Shown piece by piece: positions 6,537 to 15,535 of a DNA stretch of 64,000 nt; position 1 is the first letter of the stretch; each line of letters begins with the position of its first letter. This stretch comes from Chryseobacterium sp. OV279 (GTDB lineage: Bacteria; Bacteroidota; Bacteroidia; Flavobacteriales; Weeksellaceae): positions 124,001 through 188,000 of the forward strand of contig NZ_FQUD01000001.1 in the NCBI RefSeq assembly GCF_900128945.1, in the 5' to 3' direction. A model generated the notes under the pieces. It saw only the letters and a program-made list of their open reading frames with translations, ran no database searches and had not been told where the DNA came from. Position numbers and translations under genes: made by a program.

Positions 6537-9350
6537 GTGTTTTACGATCATCAGCAGATAGAAAAAAAGTGGCAGAAGTACTGGGAAGAAAACCAGACCT
6601 ACAAAACCTCCAATAACACGGACAAACCTAAATTTTATGTTCTCGATATGTTTCCGTATCCATCCGGAGCAGGGCTTCACGTGGGGCACCCGCTGGGATA
6701 TATTGCATCAGATATTTACGCGAGATATAAAAGACACCAGGGTTTCAATGTCCTCCACCCGGTAGGTTATGACAGCTTCGGACTTCCTGCTGAGCAGTAT
6801 GCCATCCAGACAGGACAGCATCCGGCGGTCACCACTGAGGAAAATATCAACAGATATGAAGAGCAGCTGAAAAAGATCGGTTTCTCATTTGACTGGAGCA
6901 GAGAAGTGAGGACTTCAGATGCATCTTATTATAAGTGGACGCAGTGGATCTTTATCGAGCTGTATCATTCATGGTATAATAAAAGTACCGATAAGGCAGA
7001 ACCTATCCAGACTTTGATTCAGCATTTTGAAGAAAAAGGAACTGAGGGATTAAATGCCAACCAAAACGACGAATTAAATTTTACGGCAGAAGAATGGAAA
7101 GATTCTTCAGACCTTGATAAAGAAGATATCCTTTTAAATTACCGTCTGGCGTTCAGAGCGGAGACTACCGTTAACTGGTGTCCGGCTTTGGGAACCGTGT
7201 TGGCGAATGATGAAGTGAAAGACGGAAAATCCGAAAGAGGAGGATTCCCTGTATTCCAAAAGAAAATGATGCAGTGGAGCATGAGAATTTCAGCCTACTC
7301 TGAAAGATTATTACAGGGATTGAATACATTAGACTGGCCGCAGCCTCTTAAAGATGCGCAGGAATACTGGATTGGAAAATCTCAGGGAGCACAGGTGCAG
7401 TTTCAGGTAGAAGGTCATGACGAGATCGTTGAAGTGTTTACCACAAGACCAGATACTATTTTTGGAGCAACATTTATGGTGCTGGCTCCTGAAAATCCTT
7501 TAGTAGATACCATTACTACAGAAGCTCAGAAAGCAGAAGTAGATTCTTATATTGAAGAAACGTCCAAGAAAACGGAAAGAGACAGAATGGCTGACGTGAA
7601 AAACGTGAGCGGCGCCTTTACGGGAAGTTATGCTGTTAATCCTTTCAGCGGCGAGAAAATGCCGATCTATATTTCAGATTATGTATTGATGGGATATGGA
7701 ACGGGTGCTGTAATGGCGGTTCCTGCACATGACGAACGTGATCACAGATTTGCGAAGAAATTTAACCTTGATATTAAAAAGGTAGTCGATACCGATGAAG
7801 ATGTTCAGGAAAAATCTTTCGATTCTAAAGATTCAGTGTGTGTGAACTCTGATTTCTTAAACGGATTGAATTATAATGATGCCAAATCCAAAATTATTTC
7901 TGAAATCGAAAATAAAGGAATTGGCCACGGAACGACCAACTACAGACAGCGTGATGCCATTTTCTCAAGACAGCGTTACTGGGGAGAGCCGGTTCCTGTA
8001 TATTATAAGGAAGGAATGCCTTACACCCTTCCGGTTTCCGCTTTACCGCTGGAACTTCCAGAAGTGGAAAAATATTTACCGACTGAAGATGGTGATCCGC
8101 CATTAGGAAACGCGAAAGTATTTGCGTGGGATGAAGCCAATCAAAAAGTAGTCTCCGTAGATCTGATTGATGATAACACGGTATTCCCGTTAGAATTATC
8201 TACCATGCCGGGTTGGGCGGGAAGCTCATGGTATTTCCTTAGATATATGGATCCTTCCAATGATGAGGTTTTTGCTAATAAAGAATTGTCAGATTATTGG
8301 GGACAGGTAGATTTATACATCGGAGGAAGCGAGCATGCCACCGGTCACCTATTGTATTCCCGTTTCTGGAATATGTTCTTAAAAGACAGAGGTTATATTA
8401 ATAATGATGAACCTTTCCAAAAACTGATCAACCAGGGGATGATTTTGGGGATGAGTGCATTTGTATACAGAATCGACGGAACAAACCAATATGTTTCAAA
8501 AAATCTTTCCGATACTTATAAAACACAGAAGATCCACGTTGATGTATCCTTATTAAAAGGAACCTCTGACGAACTGGATACTGAAGCTTTCAAAGCATGG
8601 AGACCTGACTATGCTGATGCTGAATTTATTTTAGAGGACGGAAAATACATCACAGACCGTGAAGTAGAAAAAATGTCCAAGTCTAAATACAATGTTGTAA
8701 ATCCTGATGATATCTGTGAAGAGTACGGAGCAGACGGATTAAGATTATATGAAATGTTCTTAGGTCCATTGGAGCAGTCCAAGCCTTGGAACACGCAAGG
8801 GCTAAGCGGAGTGTACGGTTTCCTTAAGAAATTCTGGAACCTGTATTTCAACGGAGATACTTTTGAAGTGTCTGACGAAGAGCCTACAAAAGCAGAATAC
8901 AAAGTTTTACATACCTTAATAAAGAAGGTGGTGTACGACATTGAGAACTTCTCATTCAATACGTCTGTATCTTCATTTATGATCGCTGTTAATGAGCTTC
9001 AAAAAATAAAATGCAACAAACGCAATATTTTGGAACCCTTAGCCGTTATCATCTCTCCGTATGCACCGCACATCTGTGAAGAGCTTTGGAGTTTGCTGGG
9101 GAACAAGGAGTCTGTGGAATTTGAAAAATTTCCGGTATTAAACGAAGATTATCTGGTAGAAGACGAAATCGAGTATCCGGTAAGCGTAAACGGTAAAATG
9201 AAGTTCAAAATTTCTCTTTCAGCTCAGTTATCAGCGAAGGAGGTAGAGGATTTGGTGATTTCTGATGAAAAAATGCAGCCTATTTTGGAAGGTAAAACAC
9301 CTAAAAAAATCATCGTAGTGCATCACCGTATTGTGAATATCGTAATTTAA
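6537..9350 (+). CDS. leuS: Leucyl-tRNA synthetase
   Basis: This class Ia synthetase charges tRNA-Leu. The HIGH-type motif is HVGH at residues 48-51, after FPYPSGAGL. The KMSKS motif is at 712-716. The CP1 editing domain lies between them, with TTRPDTIFGATFMVLAPE and GYGTGAVMAVPAHDERD. The protein has 937 aa, about 75 more than the E. coli enzyme; the extra length includes an acidic insert near residues 145-190 and another just before KMSKS. I infer a GTG start at 6537 because the family N-terminus (FYDHQQIEKKWQKYWEE) begins immediately after it and no ATG precedes HVGH except within the core. It is a single-gene unit. Confidence 0.97.
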   Translation: MFYDHQQIEKKWQKYWEENQTYKTSNNTDKPKFYVLDMFPYPSGAGLHVGHPLGYIASDIYARYKRHQGFNVLHPVGYDSFGLPAEQYAIQTGQHPAVTTEENINRYEEQLKKIGFSFDWSREVRTSDASYYKWTQWIFIELYHSWYNKSTDKAEPIQTLIQHFEEKGTEGLNANQNDELNFTAEEWKDSSDLDKEDILLNYRLAFRAETTVNWCPALGTVLANDEVKDGKSERGGFPVFQKKMMQWSMRISAYSERLLQGLNTLDWPQPLKDAQEYWIGKSQGAQVQFQVEGHDEIVEVFTTRPDTIFGATFMVLAPENPLVDTITTEAQKAEVDSYIEETSKKTERDRMADVKNVSGAFTGSYAVNPFSGEKMPIYISDYVLMGYGTGAVMAVPAHDERDHRFAKKFNLDIKKVVDTDEDVQEKSFDSKDSVCVNSDFLNGLNYNDAKSKIISEIENKGIGHGTTNYRQRDAIFSRQRYWGEPVPVYYKEGMPYTLPVSALPLELPEVEKYLPTEDGDPPLGNAKVFAWDEANQKVVSVDLIDDNTVFPLELSTMPGWAGSSWYFLRYMDPSNDEVFANKELSDYWGQVDLYIGGSEHATGHLLYSRFWNMFLKDRGYINNDEPFQKLINQGMILGMSAFVYRIDGTNQYVSKNLSDTYKTQKIHVDVSLLKGTSDELDTEAFKAWRPDYADAEFILEDGKYITDREVEKMSKSKYNVVNPDDICEEYGADGLRLYEMFLGPLEQSKPWNTQGLSGVYGFLKKFWNLYFNGDTFEVSDEEPTKAEYKVLHTLIKKVVYDIENFSFNTSVSSFMIAVNELQKIKCNKRNILEPLAVIISPYAPHICEELWSLLGNKESVEFEKFPVLNEDYLVEDEIEYPVSVNGKMKFKISLSAQLSAKEVEDLVISDEKMQPILEGKTPKKIIVVHHRIVNIVI

Positions 9351-9590
9351 AAAAAAGTTAACATTGGCAAATTAAAAAAAATGAGGGTCTTATTTTTTTA
9401 AATTTCTAACTCAAATGTTAAAATTGAGGAAAATAAATAAAATAATTAAAAATAATTATTATATCGAAATCGTATTAAAATTTCTTTATCAGAAAAATGC
9501 AAAATGTTTATTTAAGACTCTTGCATTTTAATTAATTTTGCCTTTAATTTACACCTTGTAAAATTTTAAAACAATATAATTTAGTTAAAT
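9351..9590 (+). promoter_or_regulatory. AT-rich leader and promoter region of the exbB cluster
   Basis: There is no gene in this 240-nt AT-rich gap. A perfect -7 match, TAATTTTG, sits at 9533-9540, 51 nt before the exbB ATG. A weak TTTA at 9507-9510 is the best -33 candidate (22-nt spacer). Confidence 0.45.
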
Positions 9591-10454
9591 ATGGAAATGA
9601 ATGTTTCAAAAAATGATGAGCAAGTAGTTGCTAGAAAAGCAGGAGGTTTAAACCCGGCTGTTATTATTCCTATTTTATTCGTTATAGGAGTTTGTATTTA
9701 TTTATTTGTTCTTGGGAACCCAGGGAACTTTAAAGACGCAGAAAAACTAGGTGGTGGATCTGTAGCTTTCTCTAGTGTTGAAGGAAAAGACATTCACCCA
9801 GAATCGTTTTTAGGTATTATCTACAAAGGAGGGGTTATCGTACCAATCTTGATTACTTTCATGATTACTGTAATCGTTTTCTCTTTTGAAAGATATTTCG
9901 TACTAGGTAAGGCTGCTGGAAAAGGTAACTTAGACAACTTCGTAGTACAAGTAAGAAGCTTATTGAATCAAAACAAAATTGATGAAGCTTTAGAAGAGTG
10001 TGACAGACAACAAGGATCTGTAGGTAACGTAGTAAAAGAAGGTCTTACTACTTACAAAGCACTTTCTCACGATACTACTTTAAATAAAGAGCAAAAAATG
10101 GTAGCTCTTAACAAAGCTATCGAAGAGGCTACTACTCTTGAAATGCCAATGCTTGAAAAGAACATGATGATTCTTTCTACATTAGGTACTGTAGCTACAT
10201 TGATCGCACTTTTAGGAACTGTAATCGGGATGATCAAAGCATTCTTCGCATTAGGTTCAGGTGGTGGTACTCCAGATGCTGCTGCACTTTCTACAGGTAT
10301 CTCTGAGGCCTTGATCAACACGGCATTAGGTATTGGTACTTCAGCTATCGCGATTATCCTTTATAACTTCTTTACATCTAAAATTGACGGATTAACTTAT
10401 AAGATCGACGAGATCGCTATGAGCATCCAGCAGTCTTTTGCTGAATTCAACTAA
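9591..10454 (+). CDS. exbB: MotA/TolQ/ExbB proton channel protein
   Basis: This 287-aa inner-membrane protein forms the proton channel that powers TonB. Hydrophobic segments lie at about 22-44, 81-103, 196-220 and 240-265. The region STLGTVATLIALLGTVIGMI with the following helix matches the MotA/TolQ/ExbB signature. An extra N-terminal membrane segment, before the usual three, is common in Bacteroidota ExbB. The gene heads exbB-exbD-exbD-tonB, all plus strand with short gaps, so the complex is probably made as a unit. A second ATG two codons in (9597) is a possible start. Confidence 0.93.
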   Translation: MEMNVSKNDEQVVARKAGGLNPAVIIPILFVIGVCIYLFVLGNPGNFKDAEKLGGGSVAFSSVEGKDIHPESFLGIIYKGGVIVPILITFMITVIVFSFERYFVLGKAAGKGNLDNFVVQVRSLLNQNKIDEALEECDRQQGSVGNVVKEGLTTYKALSHDTTLNKEQKMVALNKAIEEATTLEMPMLEKNMMILSTLGTVATLIALLGTVIGMIKAFFALGSGGGTPDAAALSTGISEALINTALGIGTSAIAIILYNFFTSKIDGLTYKIDEIAMSIQQSFAEFN

Positions 10455-10522
10455 GAATTGAATTTGTAGCAAGGAATTTGCATTCCAATTAAAAGAAGTT
10501 TAATTAAAAATAATTCAAAACA

Positions 10523-11125
10523 ATGGCGAGAGTCAAACCAAAAAGACATGGAGTAGTGACGGATATGACGGCAATGTGTGACGTTGCCTTCCTACTACTT
10601 ACGTTCTTTATATTGACCACTCAGTTTAAAAAACCTGACGTGGAGCAGATTAAACCGCCATCTTCAATATCAGAGAAGTTACTTCCTGATGCAAGTTTGA
10701 TGACCATCAACGCAACTCCGGACGGAAAATTTTATTTCCAGCCGGTAGAAAATGCATCAGAGAGATTACAGCTTTTAGAAAAAATGGGTCAAAAGTATAA
10801 TATGACTTTTACCAACCAGGAAAAAGCTGCCTTTCAAAAAGTACAAGCAATTGGGGTTCCTATGAACCAACTGAAAGGCTATCTCGATTTGTCAGATGAG
10901 GAGCAAAAAAGCTTTAAGAGTCCTACTGGGATTCCTATGGATAGTACAAATAAGCAGTTAGTGGAATGGGTAAAACAAAGTTTAAGCGTAAATCCTGATT
11001 ACAAATTAGCAATCAAGGGTGACGTTACTACTGAGTATCCTAAAGTTAAAAGCCTATTTGAAGGTTTAAGAGATATTGATTTTCTTAAATTCTGGTTGAT
11101 TACATCACAAGAAGGTAAACCATAA
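10523..11125 (+). CDS. exbD: ExbD/TolR biopolymer transport protein (first copy)
   Basis: This 200-aa protein has one N-terminal membrane helix after a short basic cytoplasmic tail (ARVKPKRHG). The helix begins with DMTAMCDVAFLLLTFFIL, which holds the conserved Asp of ExbD that takes part in proton flow. A periplasmic domain follows, longer than in E. coli ExbD (141 aa), with an insert around residues 70-140. It works with ExbB to drive TonB. A second, shorter exbD starts 15 nt downstream; pairs of exbD genes are usual in Bacteroidota clusters. Confidence 0.92.
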   Translation: MARVKPKRHGVVTDMTAMCDVAFLLLTFFILTTQFKKPDVEQIKPPSSISEKLLPDASLMTINATPDGKFYFQPVENASERLQLLEKMGQKYNMTFTNQEKAAFQKVQAIGVPMNQLKGYLDLSDEEQKSFKSPTGIPMDSTNKQLVEWVKQSLSVNPDYKLAIKGDVTTEYPKVKSLFEGLRDIDFLKFWLITSQEGKP

Positions 11126-11140
11126 TAATATCATTTAGAA

Positions 11141-11713
11141 ATGGCAGAAGTACAAGTACAGGAAAAAGGCGGCAAAGGCGGCAAGGTACGTTCCAAGAAG
11201 CAGAATACCAGAGTAGATATGACTCCAATGGTGGACCTGGGTTTTCTATTGATTACCTTCTTTATGTTCACAACCACATTTAGTAAACCGAATGTAATGG
11301 ATTTGGGTCTTCCGGCAAAACCAAAAGAGGATCAGCCGAAACCACCTCCAACAGAAATTAAACTTTCTAACTCAATTTCTTTATTACTAGGTAAAGACAA
11401 TAAGATTTTCTGGCATCAGCAGGATCCTACATCTTTAACTGATCAGAATCTTAATGAGACTACTTACGATAGAGATGGTATTAGAAAAATAATCGAGAAA
11501 GCAAAAGCAGGCGCGGTAGATAAAACAAAATTTACTGTTATTATTAAGCCGACTGACGATGCTGTATATAAGAACTTTGTAGATATTCTTGACGAAATGG
11601 CCATTACCAAAAGTGAACAGTACGGGGTAACCGATGTGAAGCCTTGGGAAAAAGCTATTTATGATAAGAAAGTTGGGAATAATGGAGCTTCGGCTGCACC
11701 AGCTACAAAGTAA
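11141..11713 (+). CDS. exbD: ExbD/TolR biopolymer transport protein (second copy)
   Basis: This 190-aa protein begins with a Gly/Lys-rich tail (EKGGKGGKVRSKKQNTR), then the ExbD helix DMTPMVDLGFLLITFFMF with the conserved Asp. The periplasmic part begins with the Pro/Lys-rich PAKPKEDQPKPPPTEIKL and ends with an Ala-rich tail. It differs clearly from the first ExbD outside the helix, so it is an old paralog rather than a recent duplication. It probably forms a mixed ExbD assembly around ExbB. Next is tonB, 23 nt downstream. Confidence 0.92.
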   Translation: MAEVQVQEKGGKGGKVRSKKQNTRVDMTPMVDLGFLLITFFMFTTTFSKPNVMDLGLPAKPKEDQPKPPPTEIKLSNSISLLLGKDNKIFWHQQDPTSLTDQNLNETTYDRDGIRKIIEKAKAGAVDKTKFTVIIKPTDDAVYKNFVDILDEMAITKSEQYGVTDVKPWEKAIYDKKVGNNGASAAPATK

Positions 11714-11736
11714 TTTAACCATAAAACTGTAAATCT

Positions 11737-12576
11737 ATGGCAGATGAAAATGTATACAATCAGAATCTTACTTTAGACGAGATTGTATTTGAAAATAGAA
11801 ACAAGGAATATGGTGCCTATGATCTTAGACATCAGTATCCAAGACTTCTGACAAAATCTTTTATTGTTGGAACGGCATTATTCCTGGTTGCGGCTTTGTC
11901 TCCTTTTATTTATCTTACAATTAAGAGACTTACTGAACCGCCTAAACAAGAAGTGAAGGCAGATTTGGTAAATATTATTGAAGAGGATCCGATCATTGAC
12001 CAGCCAAAAGAAGAAGAACCACCTCCACCACCTCCTCCAAAGGAAGAGGAAAAAATCGAGGTGATTCAGAACGTAGTTCCGGAGCCTGTAAAAGCTCCAA
12101 AGATTGAAACGCCACCGCCGCCAATTTCTAAGCAGTTAGAAACAACGACCGGTTTGAATAATCAGGAAGGGGTAAAAGCTCCGGCTTATACACCACCGCC
12201 ACCACCGCCATCTACAGGTAATAAAGCCAGTACAGCGGAAGTAAAAACAAATAATCCTAACGAGATCTACAAAGATGTAGACCAGTCTGCAGAATATCCT
12301 GGAGGTATGGCCGCATTAAGAAAGTATCTTGGGGAAAATTTTGATACTTCTCTAATGGAAGGAGGTGAAGGTACCCTTAAGGCGAAACTTAAGTTCGTTG
12401 TAGAAAGAGACGGAACTGTTTCCGCAGTTACTATTGAAGAGAAATCTCCAAATGGCGACTTTAACAGTGAAGCTGTTCGTGTAGTTAAGAAACTGAAAAA
12501 ATGGACTCCTGCGAAAAGAAACGGGGAGAGCGTTAGATCTTACTATAGCGTACCGTTTACTATGAACTTTGAATAA
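11737..12576 (+). CDS. tonB: Energy transducer TonB
   Basis: This 279-aa protein carries a short cytoplasmic part (with LDEIVFENRNKEYGAYDLR, common in Bacteroidota TonB), one membrane helix (about 46-66) and a periplasmic spacer rich in Pro and Glu (PPPPPPPKEEEK around 110, PPPPPP around 155). The C-terminal TonB domain (about 190-279) includes EYPGGMAALRKYLGENF and ends in SYYSVPFTMNFE. It carries proton-motive energy from ExbB/ExbD to outer-membrane receptors (SusC/TonB-dependent). It is the last gene before a strong terminator. Confidence 0.95.
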   Translation: MADENVYNQNLTLDEIVFENRNKEYGAYDLRHQYPRLLTKSFIVGTALFLVAALSPFIYLTIKRLTEPPKQEVKADLVNIIEEDPIIDQPKEEEPPPPPPPKEEEKIEVIQNVVPEPVKAPKIETPPPPISKQLETTTGLNNQEGVKAPAYTPPPPPPSTGNKASTAEVKTNNPNEIYKDVDQSAEYPGGMAALRKYLGENFDTSLMEGGEGTLKAKLKFVVERDGTVSAVTIEEKSPNGDFNSEAVRVVKKLKKWTPAKRNGESVRSYYSVPFTMNFE

Positions 12577-12599
12577 GACTTATTTATTCGAATTATAAA

Positions 12600-12630
12600 T
12601 AAAAAGAGAAGCATATGCTTCTCTTTTTTA
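12600..12630. terminator. Strong intrinsic terminator after tonB
   Basis: A 28-nt perfect palindrome (AAAAAGAGAAGCAT and its complement, 12601-12628) is followed by a T-rich tract. Confidence 0.9.
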
Positions 12631-12640
12631 TTTTTTTTGG

Positions 12641-12648
12641 TATTTTTG
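12641..12648 (+). promoter_or_regulatory. -7 element TATTTTTG just before an ATG
   Basis: This perfect TAnnTTTG match ends 4 nt before the ATG at 12653. If it is used, the transcript would have almost no leader. Confidence 0.45.
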
Positions 12649-12652
12649 TTAC

Positions 12653-12850
12653 ATGATGTTCAATTGGTTATCCTTAGTTACCGGATTATTTTATATCGTA
12701 TTGGGAATAGTAGTTATTATCTACAAATTTTTCTTCACGATTTTAGAGCCTGCTATTGCTTATGCGATGGGTGCAGTGCTTATTCTTTATGGAATATTTA
12801 GAATCTACAGAGCAGTTTCAAGAATTAAAGATTCAGGAAATGAGAAATAG
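12653..12850 (+). CDS. Small two-helix membrane protein
   Basis: This 65-aa protein has two hydrophobic stretches (about 2-26 and 30-50) and a short basic tail ending in DSGNEK. The second stretch, YAMGAVLILYGIFRIYRAV, resembles the small C-terminal repeat of DUF308-type membrane proteins, but it is too short for a firm family call. It overlaps the next gene by 11 bp, which suggests coupling to the PstS-like lipoprotein. The start could also be the second ATG at 12656. Confidence 0.7.
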   Translation: MMFNWLSLVTGLFYIVLGIVVIIYKFFFTILEPAIAYAMGAVLILYGIFRIYRAVSRIKDSGNEK

Positions 12851-13712
12851 TTTGAAAATCGCGTTGCTTTCTGTGATAAGCATCGCTGCTGTAAGCTGCA
12901 AAAAAGAAGATAAATCTCCATCCTATCATAAAGGAGACCTTACCATCCTTACCGACGAGTCTTTTAAAAGCGTCACTGAGGCTTTGGCAGACGGCTATAT
13001 GATCAATTATCCAGAAACCCATATCAAAATAGAAACAAAGAAAGAAGACCTGGGTTTTCTTGATTTGCTTCATGATAAGGCAAGAATAACGGTCATGTCC
13101 AGAGATCTTACCCCTGAAGAGAAAAAAGCATATGAAGAACAGGTAGATCTGAAATTTCTTCCTGCTAAATTCGCGGCAGATGCAGTGGTCTTTGTTGTTC
13201 CAAAAGATTCTCCGAAACAGAGTATTTCTATGGATGAGATAAAAAAAGGACTTGAATCTGATGCCAAGAATTTTATCTTTGACGGAACCAATTCAAGCAA
13301 TCTGAACTTCGTCGCACAAAAACTGAAGAAACAGCCAAAAGATCTTAAATTTTCCATTATTCCTGGAAACCAGAATATCATTGAAGAATTAGGTAAACAT
13401 ACGGATAAGATTGGAGTTATCGGACTGAATACATTCAGCCGTCCTTATGATAAAACTTCTGAGAAACTGAGAGAAATGGTGAAAGTTCTGCCGGTAGAAA
13501 ATAACGGTAAATTATACAGTGTGAACAATGAAAGCCTTCGTCAAATGACCTATCCGTTTACCAGAGTTCTTTATTTCTTAACCAATGAAGGAAACTTTAA
13601 TATCGCAAATGGATTTATCAGATATTCATGTACACAACTGGGGCAGATGATTGTAGAAAAAGAAGGTCTACAGCCCTATAATATATACAAAAGAGAGGTT
13701 CAGATGCGTTAA
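12840..13712 (+). CDS. PstS-like substrate-binding lipoprotein
   Basis: From the ATG at 12840 the protein has a lipoprotein signal, MRNSLKIALLSVISIAAVSC, with the lipobox Cys at residue 20, then a periplasmic type II binding-protein fold. DLTILTDESFKSVTEALADG and ITVMSRDLTPEE resemble PstS-type phosphate-binding proteins. There is no ABC permease or ATPase nearby. In Bacteroidota such proteins often follow exbB-exbD-exbD-tonB and precede a TPR gene, as here, so a link to TonB-energised uptake is more likely than classical Pst transport. The true ligand is unknown. Longer in-frame starts lie inside the preceding gene. Confidence 0.82.
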   Translation: MRNSLKIALLSVISIAAVSCKKEDKSPSYHKGDLTILTDESFKSVTEALADGYMINYPETHIKIETKKEDLGFLDLLHDKARITVMSRDLTPEEKKAYEEQVDLKFLPAKFAADAVVFVVPKDSPKQSISMDEIKKGLESDAKNFIFDGTNSSNLNFVAQKLKKQPKDLKFSIIPGNQNIIEELGKHTDKIGVIGLNTFSRPYDKTSEKLREMVKVLPVENNGKLYSVNNESLRQMTYPFTRVLYFLTNEGNFNIANGFIRYSCTQLGQMIVEKEGLQPYNIYKREVQMR

Positions 13713-13803
13713 AAAATATTAAAATAGCATTTTAACTTTTGTAAAAACTTTGTTTTGGTCTGAAAATTGTGGAGCTTATAACTCAAAATATAGAAAATAT
13801 AAA

Positions 13804-15453
13804 ATGAAAGATATAATGATTATGAATGTAAAGAAAATTGCTTTTGGAGCAGCCGTGGTATTTTTTGCCGGTTTAGCCTCTGCACAGACGTTGCAGGATG
13901 GTATTAACAGTATAGACAGTGATAAATACGCACAGGCTAAAACCAATTTCACTGAAATGGTTGCCAAAGCACCTACAGCAGAAAATTACTTCTATTTAGG
14001 GAATACTTACCTTAAGCAGGGTGAACCTGATTATGCTAAAGCTGTTGAAAGCTTTAACAAAGGTTTAGCTGCTGATAACAAAAGCTACCTGAACAAAATC
14101 GGTTTGGCTACTGTGAAGTTAGGGAAAGGGGATAAAAGCGCAATTGCTGAAATTCAGAAAATTGTAGCAGATTCCAGAGAGAAAGATGCGGAAGTATTAT
14201 TCAGAGCTGCTGAAGCTTTAACTTTATTTGAAAAAAATAACGCTCCTGATGCAGCGATCCAATTCCTGACAAAAGCTGTTGAAAAAGCTGAGAAAAAAGG
14301 AGTTCCTGCTCATTACTATTATACGCTTGGGGATGCTTACAGAATTAAAAGAGCACCGGGTGAAGCGATGTCTGCTTATGACAAAGCATTACCTCTAGCT
14401 AAAAATAAAGCATCTGTTTATACAAGAATGGCTACTTTATGGATGGCAGCACAGCAATGGCAGCAAGCTAAACAAAGCATTGACAAAGCTATTGGTGTAG
14501 ATGCAACTTATGCACCAGCATACAAAGCTTTGGCTTCTTATGATATCAGATATCAGGAAAACGCAAAAGCAACACAAGACCTTATCAATTATACAAAATA
14601 TGCAGATGAGGATCCATATACTCAGTTAGAAATTGCTAAATTATATTTCACTAACGAAGATTATGCAAACTCTAAAACTGTATTAGATAAGATTTTTGAT
14701 AAAATTGATGATCCTATCAAGTTTAAATTAAGAGCTTACCAGTCTTATGCAGACGGAAACTATGCAGAGGCAAAACAGAATATGGATACTTTCGTATCTC
14801 AGGCTGAAAAAACAAGAATCCAGCCGGCTGACCAGGGTCTTCAGGGACTTATCGCGGCAGGATTGGCTAAAACTGAAACTGATGCAGCTAAAAAAACAGC
14901 TTTAACTACAGAAGCTCAGCAGAAAATTGCTATTGCTAAAGCAGCTAAAGATGAAACGATGAAGTGGGATATCGAACTTGCGAATATTGCAGGTGGTGGA
15001 GCTTCTCAGGCTGAAGCAGAGAAAGGACCGACTACTCCGGAAATTGAAGCATTAAAGAAAAAAGTAGCGGCTAACAAAGAGGATTCTGATTCTCTATTCA
15101 AGTTAGCGACAGCTTATCAGGATGCTAAAAACTGGAACGGTGCTATTCTTACATGGCAGAAAATGAGTGCACTTCTTCCGGATTGGGCACCAGCGTATTA
15201 CAGTCAGGGATATTCTTACCAGCAGGCAGGAAACAATGATGCTGCGAAATTAGCATACGAGAAATTCATCACTACCGTAAAACCAGCTGATGCAGAAGCT
15301 AACAAACAGACTTTAGCATATGCTTACTTCGCGGTAGCGTATATGAACAAAGATTCTGATAAAGCAAAAGCAAAAGATTATGTAGCTAAATCTTTACAGC
15401 TTGATCCTACTTACCAGGATGCTGTAAAATTAAATGCAGAAATCAATAAGTAA
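13804..15453 (+). CDS. Secreted TPR-repeat protein
   Basis: This protein has about 549 aa from the ATG at 13804 (an alternative ATG at 13822 fits the signal peptide even better). The signal peptide ends FAGLASAQ. Tetratricopeptide repeats run through residues 25-290 and again near the C-terminus, for example NYFYLGNTYLKQGEPDYAKA and APAYYSQGYSYQQAGNNDAA. A low-complexity Ala/Lys-rich linker joins the two blocks. It is probably a periplasmic scaffold that works with the PstS-like lipoprotein and the TonB complex encoded upstream. Ala/Lys codons dominate, as expected for a well-expressed helical repeat protein. Confidence 0.88.
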   Translation: MKDIMIMNVKKIAFGAAVVFFAGLASAQTLQDGINSIDSDKYAQAKTNFTEMVAKAPTAENYFYLGNTYLKQGEPDYAKAVESFNKGLAADNKSYLNKIGLATVKLGKGDKSAIAEIQKIVADSREKDAEVLFRAAEALTLFEKNNAPDAAIQFLTKAVEKAEKKGVPAHYYYTLGDAYRIKRAPGEAMSAYDKALPLAKNKASVYTRMATLWMAAQQWQQAKQSIDKAIGVDATYAPAYKALASYDIRYQENAKATQDLINYTKYADEDPYTQLEIAKLYFTNEDYANSKTVLDKIFDKIDDPIKFKLRAYQSYADGNYAEAKQNMDTFVSQAEKTRIQPADQGLQGLIAAGLAKTETDAAKKTALTTEAQQKIAIAKAAKDETMKWDIELANIAGGGASQAEAEKGPTTPEIEALKKKVAANKEDSDSLFKLATAYQDAKNWNGAILTWQKMSALLPDWAPAYYSQGYSYQQAGNNDAAKLAYEKFITTVKPADAEANKQTLAYAYFAVAYMNKDSDKAKAKDYVAKSLQLDPTYQDAVKLNAEINK

Positions 15454-15477
15454 TTTAAAATTTAAATTATAGATATT

Positions 15478-15512
15478 AAAACTTCCCATTCTCAATGTTT
15501 GGGAAGTTTTTA
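15478..15512. terminator. Intrinsic terminator after the TPR gene
   Basis: The 11-bp perfect stem AAAACTTCCCA / TGGGAAGTTTT (15478-15488 and 15500-15510) is followed by T-rich sequence. The possible -33 box of the next gene lies in the loop and 3' arm. Confidence 0.9.
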
Positions 15513-15530
15513 TTTTAAATCTTATATTTG
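15498..15530 (+). promoter_or_regulatory. bshB1 promoter, TTTG-N21-TATATTTG
   Basis: TTTG at 15498-15501 and TATATTTG at 15523-15530 fit the Bacteroidota -33/-7 pattern. The -7 element ends 5 nt before the ATG, so the mRNA may be leaderless. Confidence 0.6.
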
Positions 15531-15535
15531 AAGAT

